Assembly: GCA_902168105.1 (NCBI GenBank)
Contig: CABHOY010000030.1
Coordinates: 124,001 to 188,000 of the forward strand
Direction: 5' to 3'
Origin: an uncultured Flavihumibacter sp.
Lineage (GTDB): Bacteria; Bacteroidota; Bacteroidia; Chitinophagales; Chitinophagaceae
Length of the DNA stretch: 64,000 nt
The position numbers and the translations under genes are program-made. The notes below the pieces were generated by a model. It was not told the DNA's origin and made no database searches. It saw only the letters and a program-made list of their open reading frames with translations. Shown piece by piece: positions 61,798 to 64,000 of this stretch (position 1 is its first letter; every line of letters begins with the position of its first letter).

Positions 61798-62703
61798 TTA
61801 CACAGATAATTCTACGGCCCTGTATGCCGATGGTGTAGTGGCTACCAGCTTCCTGAAAAACTTATTGAAATGTGCCGGCTCATCGAACCCAAGACAATAA
61901 CTTATCTCAGAAATATTCCAGTCCGTATGTTTCAGTAATGTTTTGGCTTCGCTCGCCAACCGCTCAAAAATATGTTCAGTAGTAGTACGGCCTGTCGTAT
62001 CCTTGATAGCCCGGTTCAGATGATTCACATGAATAGATAACTGCCTGGCAAAATCATTGGCAGAGCGATACTCAAAACGCTGACCCGCCGACTCTATCGG
62101 GAACTGCCGTTCCAACAGTTCAGTAAACACCGAAGTAATACGTGATTTTGCATCACTATGATGGTACAGCTTTTCTGAAGGAGACAACTTCAATGCATAA
62201 TGAATGATCTCTGTTACATAGTTTGTCAACAGATCAAACCTGTAAGCATAATCAGACCCGATCTCTTCCATCATCTTCTCAAAGATGGCGCTTACCTCAT
62301 CATCCTGCTTTTCATTCAGGAAATACATAGGTTTACCTCCCGGCGCAAACATGGGAAAATCGTTAATACTGCCACGCATTCTTTCAGAGAAAAATCCTTC
62401 CTTAAAGATGCAATAAAACCCCGTCGGATCCTGGGATAACGGATGCCAGGTGTATGGCACCTGCGGGTTAAAGAACGTCAGTGTAGTACCAGATACTTCA
62501 ATGCTCTTATCTGCATAGTGATAAAAACCGCGTCCGCGTGAAAGGGCTATTTTATAGAATGCTTTGCGGCTATACCGTGGTCTTTTTTCGCCCAAATGAT
62601 CTCCTAGTGTGAATACATTAAAATGTCCTACTTCCCGTTTCAGATCGGCAGGCACTTCCTTGATCTTGTACCGGTAAAATTCCTCCAAAGTTACTGTCTG
62701 CAT
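61798..62703 (-). CDS. AraC-family transcriptional regulator
   Basis: A 301-residue AraC protein. The N-terminal ligand-binding cupin-like domain (about 20-165) has TFFNPQVPYTWHPLS and FKEGFFSERMRGSI. The C-terminal double HTH (about 200-300) has FARQLSIHVNHLNRAIKDTTGRTTTEHI and WNISEISYCLGFDEPAHFNKFFRKLVATTPSAYR. It is transcribed upstream of its fused relative, with 21 bp between them, so both are one operon. Regulated genes are unknown. Confidence 0.92.
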   Translation of the reverse strand: MQTVTLEEFYRYKIKEVPADLKREVGHFNVFTLGDHLGEKRPRYSRKAFYKIALSRGRGFYHYADKSIEVSGTTLTFFNPQVPYTWHPLSQDPTGFYCIFKEGFFSERMRGSINDFPMFAPGGKPMYFLNEKQDDEVSAIFEKMMEEIGSDYAYRFDLLTNYVTEIIHYALKLSPSEKLYHHSDAKSRITSVFTELLERQFPIESAGQRFEYRSANDFARQLSIHVNHLNRAIKDTTGRTTTEHIFERLASEAKTLLKHTDWNISEISYCLGFDEPAHFNKFFRKLVATTPSAYRAVELSV

Positions 62704-62932
62704 GAGTCACATATTGTTGCTTAATAAATGGTCCTCTACGATAAGGGTAATTCCATGCTAAAACCTACATCCCATTGATTACAATACAAAATTAACCTCC
62801 CTGCACCTCCCGGCTGTTACTCCAAACAAACCGATACTTATAAAATTCAAACAATCGTCAGGATAACTACAGGGAAAAGCAAGAACCGGGTTTTCCTTCC
62901 CTAACCCCTATCCTACTTTTACAGAAAAAAGA

Positions 62933-63646
62933 ATGAAGACCGTAGCAGAACGCCTACAGGAGAAAGACTGGGAACAAGTCACAGATCATATGCATGATCA
63001 GGGATATGCACTCGTTCGCCAGGTGCTTACCCATAAAGAATGTGACGAGCTCATTGCTACATATGATGCAGATAGCACTTATCGTAAAACGATCTCGATG
63101 GAACGCTATCGTTTTGGTGCAGGGGAATACAAATACTTTCAATATCCGCTACCTGATCTTATCACACAAATAAGAGAAACTGTATATAGCCATCTGGCGC
63201 CTATTGCAAACAAATGGATGGAGGTACTGCAAATAGAACAAAGGTTTCCCGCTACACATGAAGCATTAAAACTGCATTGCCGTGAAAAAGGTCAGGATAA
63301 GCCTACCATTCTGATATTAAAATATGGTAGCGGAGGATTTAACACGCTGCACCAGGACCTGTATGGTGATGTATGGTTTCCTATGCAGGCCGTGCTGTTC
63401 CTTAACGAAGCAGGAGAAGATTATACTGGTGGAGAATTCGTACTGACAGAACAAATCCCACGGGCACAGTCCAAAGCCAATGTATTACAACCCCGCAGGG
63501 GCGATATGCTGCTGTTTACGACCAATTTCAGACCTGCAAAAGGCAGCCGGGGATATTACCGGGTAAATATGAAACATGGGGTAAGCCCGCTCCATAGCGG
63601 CCAGCGACATACCTTAGGGATCATCTTCCATGATGCATTGAGCTAA
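62933..63646 (+). CDS. 2OG-Fe(II) dioxygenase
   Basis: A 237-residue prolyl-4-hydroxylase-like or PhyH-like protein. The iron triad is His140, Asp142 (LHQDLYG) and His215 (MKHGVSP), and Arg225 binds 2-oxoglutarate (GQRHTLGIIFHDA). The central strand VWFPMQAVLFLNEAGEDYTGGEFVL is as in P4H proteins. Hydroxylates a protein or small molecule. It appears separate from its neighbours. Confidence 0.9.
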   Translation: MKTVAERLQEKDWEQVTDHMHDQGYALVRQVLTHKECDELIATYDADSTYRKTISMERYRFGAGEYKYFQYPLPDLITQIRETVYSHLAPIANKWMEVLQIEQRFPATHEALKLHCREKGQDKPTILILKYGSGGFNTLHQDLYGDVWFPMQAVLFLNEAGEDYTGGEFVLTEQIPRAQSKANVLQPRRGDMLLFTTNFRPAKGSRGYYRVNMKHGVSPLHSGQRHTLGIIFHDALS

Positions 63647-63751
63647 TAACCATTACACACTTTTACACCAATTACGAAAATAAGTACAACAACCAGTCAA
63701 CCAATGTTGTTGAAATTTGTATTGTCAATTACGAACAAACACCGACATACT

Positions 63752-64000
63752 ATGACAACGATAAAAGAAACAATGCAGGCGCTGGTATTAGAAGAATACA
63801 ACAAGCCTTTTGAACTTAAAACATTAGACAGGCCTACACCTAAAGAAGGAGAAGTACTCGTGAAGATCATGGCAAGCGGCATTAATCCGCTTGATACAAA
63901 AATATGGAACGGTAAGGCTGGACATGCCCAGCAACCATTGCCGGCCATTTTGGGACTTGATATGGCAGGAGTAGTAGCAGCTGTTGGAGATGGCGTTACC
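63752..64000 (+). CDS. Zinc-type alcohol dehydrogenase/quinone oxidoreductase (3' end outside window)
   Basis: The first 83 residues are visible. The N-terminal GroES-like domain has EGEVLVKIMASGINPLDTKI, then ILGLDMAGVVAAVGDGV, matching MDR oxidoreductases. A second Met (63773, MQALVLEEYN) fits the family start equally well. No zinc ligands are in the visible part. It runs off the right end. Confidence 0.85.
   Translation, partial: MTTIKETMQALVLEEYNKPFELKTLDRPTPKEGEVLVKIMASGINPLDTKIWNGKAGHAQQPLPAILGLDMAGVVAAVGDGVT

Overview
The window looks like a Bacteroidota chromosome, most probably a Chitinophaga-type member of the Chitinophagaceae. This is inferred from gene content (HxlR, MocR and AraC regulators, TlpA/DUF4369 thioredoxins, secreted sulfatase, SusD-era style lipoproteins without a SusCD pair), from start codons mostly lacking a strong Shine-Dalgarno sequence, and from several promoters with the Bacteroidota -7 element TAnnTTTG. 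There is no ribosomal operon, CRISPR array or intact transposase.

Layout. 1-7.5 kb: mostly housekeeping or unknown genes, including a Nei-type DNA glycosylase, an overlapping HipA-like kinase/DUF3037 pair, a TPR protein and an NmrA-type reductase. 7.5-15 kb: a striking hairpin built of 11-bp units (8298-8423), a frameshifted TonB-type gene, an AI-2E-type exporter, a GH43 relic and a TlpA-like thioredoxin. 14.4-18.6 kb: a MocR regulator divergent from a tight four-gene run (PaiB-like split-barrel flavoprotein, GNAT, AAA+ ATPase, YggS-type PLP protein) with repeated ATTGGACTA boxes between them; the set reads as a vitamin-B6/PLP-linked unit. 21.3-23 kb: a Crp/Fnr regulator followed by a quinone-oxidoreductase-like gene with a palindromic operator placed like an activator site.

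23.1-28.5 kb holds the strongest candidate for an undescribed system: a two-gene AT-rich unit encoding a 1409-residue DUF4062-NACHT-helical-repeat protein (NLR-like STAND ATPase) and an 18-bp-spaced second DUF4062 protein with winged-helix-like C-terminal segments. The architecture resembles bacterial NLR-like antiphage proteins. 28.6-30.1 kb is a decayed glycerophosphodiesterase.

31-40 kb: secreted unknown proteins, an RluA-type pseudouridine synthase, a possible CrtO-like acyltransferase, an HxlR-regulated gene with repeated ACTTGCAA boxes, and a sulfatase. 40.3-57.9 kb is an accessory region next to a tRNA-Leu/tRNA-Gly pair. It contains several pseudogenes (AbiEii-like, SDR, AraC), small-molecule enzymes, two near-identical SDR genes around a second MocR regulator, a CPA2 antiporter with a stress protein, a Fic protein and a DUF6922-AbiEii toxin-like pair. 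Three copies of the sequence found at and beyond the 3' end of tRNA-Leu (two including the tRNA end itself) lie at 45.27, 54.9 and 56.15 kb, so this looks like a tRNA-anchored insertion hotspot with a later inversion.

58-64 kb: a TetR gene and an alpha/beta hydrolase that share an identical 16-bp palindromic operator, a nitronate-monooxygenase-like enzyme, an AraC regulator with a truncated paralogue fused to an Atu4866 domain, a 2OG-Fe(II) oxygenase and the start of an alcohol dehydrogenase-like gene. All functional calls come from reading motifs by eye; no database search was possible.
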